Under the pieces are notes generated by a model. It searched no databases and was not told the DNA's origin. It saw only the letters and a program-made list of their open reading frames with translations. Positions 4,592 to 5,917 of a DNA stretch of 5,917 nt are shown here, in pieces. The stretch's first letter is position 1, and every line of letters starts with the position of its first letter. Origin of the DNA: an uncultured Eubacteriales bacterium. Lineage in GTDB: Bacteria; Bacillota; Clostridia; Oscillospirales; Oscillospiraceae. The translations under genes and the position numbers were made by a program. The stretch spans positions 1 through 5,917 of the forward strand of contig URDK01000122.1 in the NCBI GenBank assembly GCA_900546485.1. Reading direction: 5' to 3'.

Positions 4592-5787
4592 GAGTATTCA
4601 CACCCGCGGATATCCTCCTGCCCCGCGCGGAGGACATGACAAAGTGGAGCTGCATCGCCTGCGATCAGTTCACCGCCGAGCCCGAGTACTGGCAGGAGGC
4701 CGAACGCATAGTCGGCTCCGCGCCCAGCACCCTGCGCCTCATGCTGCCCGAGGCCTGGCTCGGCGTGCGCGACAGCGCCGCGGAGACCAGGAAGATATAC
4801 GCGGCTATGCAGGATTATGTTAACCGCGACGTGTTCCGGACGGTGGCCGAGAGCTTCATTTACGTGGAGCGGACGCTGCCCTCGGGCGCGGTGCGGCGGG
4901 GTCTGGTGGGCAAGCTGGACCTGGAGTGCTACGACTGGGCGCCGGGGAGCGCGACGCCGGTGCGGGCAACGGAGGGTACGGTAGAGAGCCGGCTTCCGGC
5001 GCGTGTGGAGGTACGGCGCGGCGCGATGCTGGAGATGCCGCATATCATGGTGTTCATAGACGACCCGGAGAATACGGTGATACCCTCGGCCGCGGGCGGG
5101 GAGGAGCTCTATGACTTCGATTTGATGCTCGGCGGCGGGCATCTGCGCGGGAGCCGGGTGAGCGGCGAGGCCGCGGCGCGGCTGACGGAGGCGCTGGAGG
5201 CCCCGGAGGGGGCGGTGCGCTTTGCGATGGGCGACGGGAACCACAGTCTGGCGGCGGCGAAGCGCTGCTGGGAGCAGATAAAGCGGAATCTCCCGGAGTC
5301 GGAGCAGGAGACGCATCCGGCGCGGTATGCGCTGGCGGAGATAGTGAACATCCACGACGAGGCGGTGACCTTCGAGCCGATACACAGGGTGCTGCTGGAG
5401 ACGGTGCCGCGCGGGTTCATCGAGGAGGCTGCGGCGCGGCTGCCGCGGGGCAAGGGCCAGGCGGTGACGCTGCTGGCGGGCAAGCGTGAGATGGAGATAG
5501 AGACGGGTATGCCGCTGGGCGCGCTGGTGGCGCTTGTGGATGAGCTGCTGGGCGACTGGCGGCGCGAGCACGGCGGTGAGCCGGACTATATCCACGGCGA
5601 CGATGAGGCGCGCGCTCTGGGCGGAAAGGCCTCGTCCGTGGGTGTGCTGCTCCCGAGGCTTGAGAAGGCGGAGCTGTTCCCGTATATCACGGAGCACGGC
5701 CCCTATCCCAAGAAGAGCTTCTCCATAGGCCATGCGAAGGATAAGCGCTATTACCTCGAGTGCCGCTCCATCGTGACAAAGGCCTGA
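4588..5787 (+). CDS. DUF1015-family protein (COG4198-like), function unknown
   Basis: This 399-residue protein looks like a full-length member of the DUF1015 family. Characteristic stretches are: an N-terminal FTPADILLPRAED (4-16); the conserved RATEGT segment at 126-131 leading to LEMPHIMVFIDDP (148-160); GDGNHSLAAAK at 215-225, the counterpart of the family's DGHHR-type motif; an HGDDEAR segment (336-342); and a C-terminal PKKSFSIG (374-381). It has no signal peptide or membrane segment. No reaction is firmly established for this family. I recall some members lying next to serine biosynthesis genes and sharing a DGHHR-like motif with free-serine kinases, which suggests a small-molecule kinase or a nucleotide-binding role, but this is inference. 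The ATG overlaps the NUDIX stop (ATGA). Codon choice changes sharply near 4800-4840, from C-ending to G-ending codons, with no break in reading frame. Confidence 0.88.
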   Translation: MRVFTPADILLPRAEDMTKWSCIACDQFTAEPEYWQEAERIVGSAPSTLRLMLPEAWLGVRDSAAETRKIYAAMQDYVNRDVFRTVAESFIYVERTLPSGAVRRGLVGKLDLECYDWAPGSATPVRATEGTVESRLPARVEVRRGAMLEMPHIMVFIDDPENTVIPSAAGGEELYDFDLMLGGGHLRGSRVSGEAAARLTEALEAPEGAVRFAMGDGNHSLAAAKRCWEQIKRNLPESEQETHPARYALAEIVNIHDEAVTFEPIHRVLLETVPRGFIEEAAARLPRGKGQAVTLLAGKREMEIETGMPLGALVALVDELLGDWRREHGGEPDYIHGDDEARALGGKASSVGVLLPRLEKAELFPYITEHGPYPKKSFSIGHAKDKRYYLECRSIVTKA

Positions 5788-5818
5788 AGGCATCAAAGAC
5801 CAAGTCTGAAAGTTTCGC

Positions 5819-5836
5819 CCGCCTTTTCAAAGGCGG
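5819..5836. repeat. Hairpin 1 of the terminal compound element
   Basis: CCGCCTTT and AAAGGCGG form an 8-bp perfect inverted repeat around TC (in RNA, probably 7 bp with a 4-nt loop). It starts 31 nt after the DUF1015 stop codon. It is followed by GCGGGG rather than a T-run, so it is not a standard intrinsic terminator for the plus-strand operon, though it could protect the mRNA 3' end. Confidence 0.75.
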
Positions 5837-5842
5837 CGGGGT

Positions 5843-5861
5843 GCAGGGGCAGAGCCCCTGC
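5843..5861. repeat. Hairpin 2 of the terminal compound element
   Basis: GCAGGGGC and GCCCCTGC form a perfect 8-bp stem around the loop AGA. It lies 6 nt after hairpin 1 and directly abuts hairpin 3. Confidence 0.8.
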
Positions 5862-5881
5862 CCGCGCTCCGCAGAGCGCGG
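5862..5881. repeat. Hairpin 3 of the terminal compound element
   Basis: CCGCGCTC and GAGCGCGG form a perfect 8-bp stem around the loop CGCA. It is contiguous with hairpin 2, so the RNA would have two stacked stems with no linker. Confidence 0.8.
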
Positions 5882-5883
5882 AA

Positions 5884-5917
5884 CTCCCTTCTTGCTCAAA
5901 TGAGATCAGGAAGGGGG
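5884..5917. repeat. Hairpin 4 of the terminal compound element (reaches the window edge)
   Basis: CCCTTCTTG (5886-5894) pairs with CAGGAAGGG (5907-5915), with one G-U wobble when read on the plus strand. The outer bases 5884-5885 and 5916-5917 can extend it. Because it ends at the last base of the window, its true right border is unknown. Confidence 0.55.

Larger units (their letters stand above)
5811..5917. repeat. Compound palindromic extragenic element made of four consecutive hairpins
   Basis: Nearly the whole 3' flank after the DUF1015 gene is built from four inverted repeats in a row, spaced by 0 to 6 nt. Modular GC-rich elements like this, with CGCCTTT/AAAGGCG and GCAGGGGC/GCCCCTGC stems, are in my recollection scattered in many copies between genes of Oscillospiraceae and related Clostridia, where they often give rise to spurious short protein annotations. 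Only one copy is in this window, so repetition cannot be shown here. A role in mRNA 3'-end protection, rho-related termination or as a mobile miniature element is open. Confidence 0.6.

Noticed and set aside
4183..5796. 537-codon minus-strand open frame across the NUDIX and DUF1015 genes
   Set aside because: Its composition changes abruptly along its length, it matches no family I recognise, and it has no promoter or ribosome binding site upstream.
5819..5881. Intrinsic terminator of the glpK operon
   Set aside because: The stems are strong but none is followed by a run of T on the plus strand, so calling any of them a rho-independent terminator is not justified.
5687..5899. Short minus-strand open frame through the terminal hairpins
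   Set aside because: Its middle is simply the translation of the palindromic element (a GLCPCTPPP-like run), a typical spurious product of this kind of repeat, and its other end is antisense to the DUF1015 gene.
1..5917. CRISPR array, transposon, integrase or toxin-antitoxin system
   Set aside because: There are no regularly spaced direct repeats, no transposase or recombinase motifs, and no small paired genes; all coding space is taken up by the genes listed.

Overview
The window looks like chromosomal DNA from a GC-rich member of the Clostridia, most likely an Oscillospiraceae/Ruminococcaceae-type gut anaerobe. The support is: strong AGGAGG-type ribosome binding sites before nearly every start, sigma-A-like promoters in the short AT-richer gaps, protein families typical of Firmicutes, and a compound palindromic element at the right edge that resembles repeats I recall from these genomes. 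The genus assignment is inference. I see no rRNA, tRNA, CRISPR array, transposase or phage gene.

Left part, minus strand. A class I/II PLP-dependent aminotransferase (1241 down to 63) is followed after 24 nt by the first codons of another gene that leaves the window (38 down to 1; possibly a glutamate dehydrogenase, weakly supported). Its upstream region holds a candidate promoter flanked or overlapped by two near-identical 15-bp palindromes, which look like operators. An alpha/beta hydrolase of the monoacylglycerol lipase/lysophospholipase type (2414 down to 1473) is also on the minus strand. It has its own well-formed promoter and a clear intrinsic terminator (1426-1465) that separates it from the aminotransferase unit.

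Right part, plus strand. Divergent from the hydrolase, and sharing an 89-bp control region with it, is a tightly packed three-gene operon: glycerol kinase glpK (2504-4009), a NUDIX-family hydrolase (4010-4591, starting on the base after the glpK stop) and a DUF1015-family protein (4588-5787, ATGA overlap). The remaining 130 nt hold a run of four consecutive hairpins that continues to the window edge.

Possible logic: a hydrolase that could release glycerol from acylglycerols sits back to back with the kinase that phosphorylates glycerol. The kinase is in turn translationally linked to two poorly characterised proteins. The least explained features are the paired operators before the aminotransferase, the glpK-NUDIX-DUF1015 coupling, a sharp change in synonymous codon use inside the DUF1015 gene, and the multi-hairpin element at the end.
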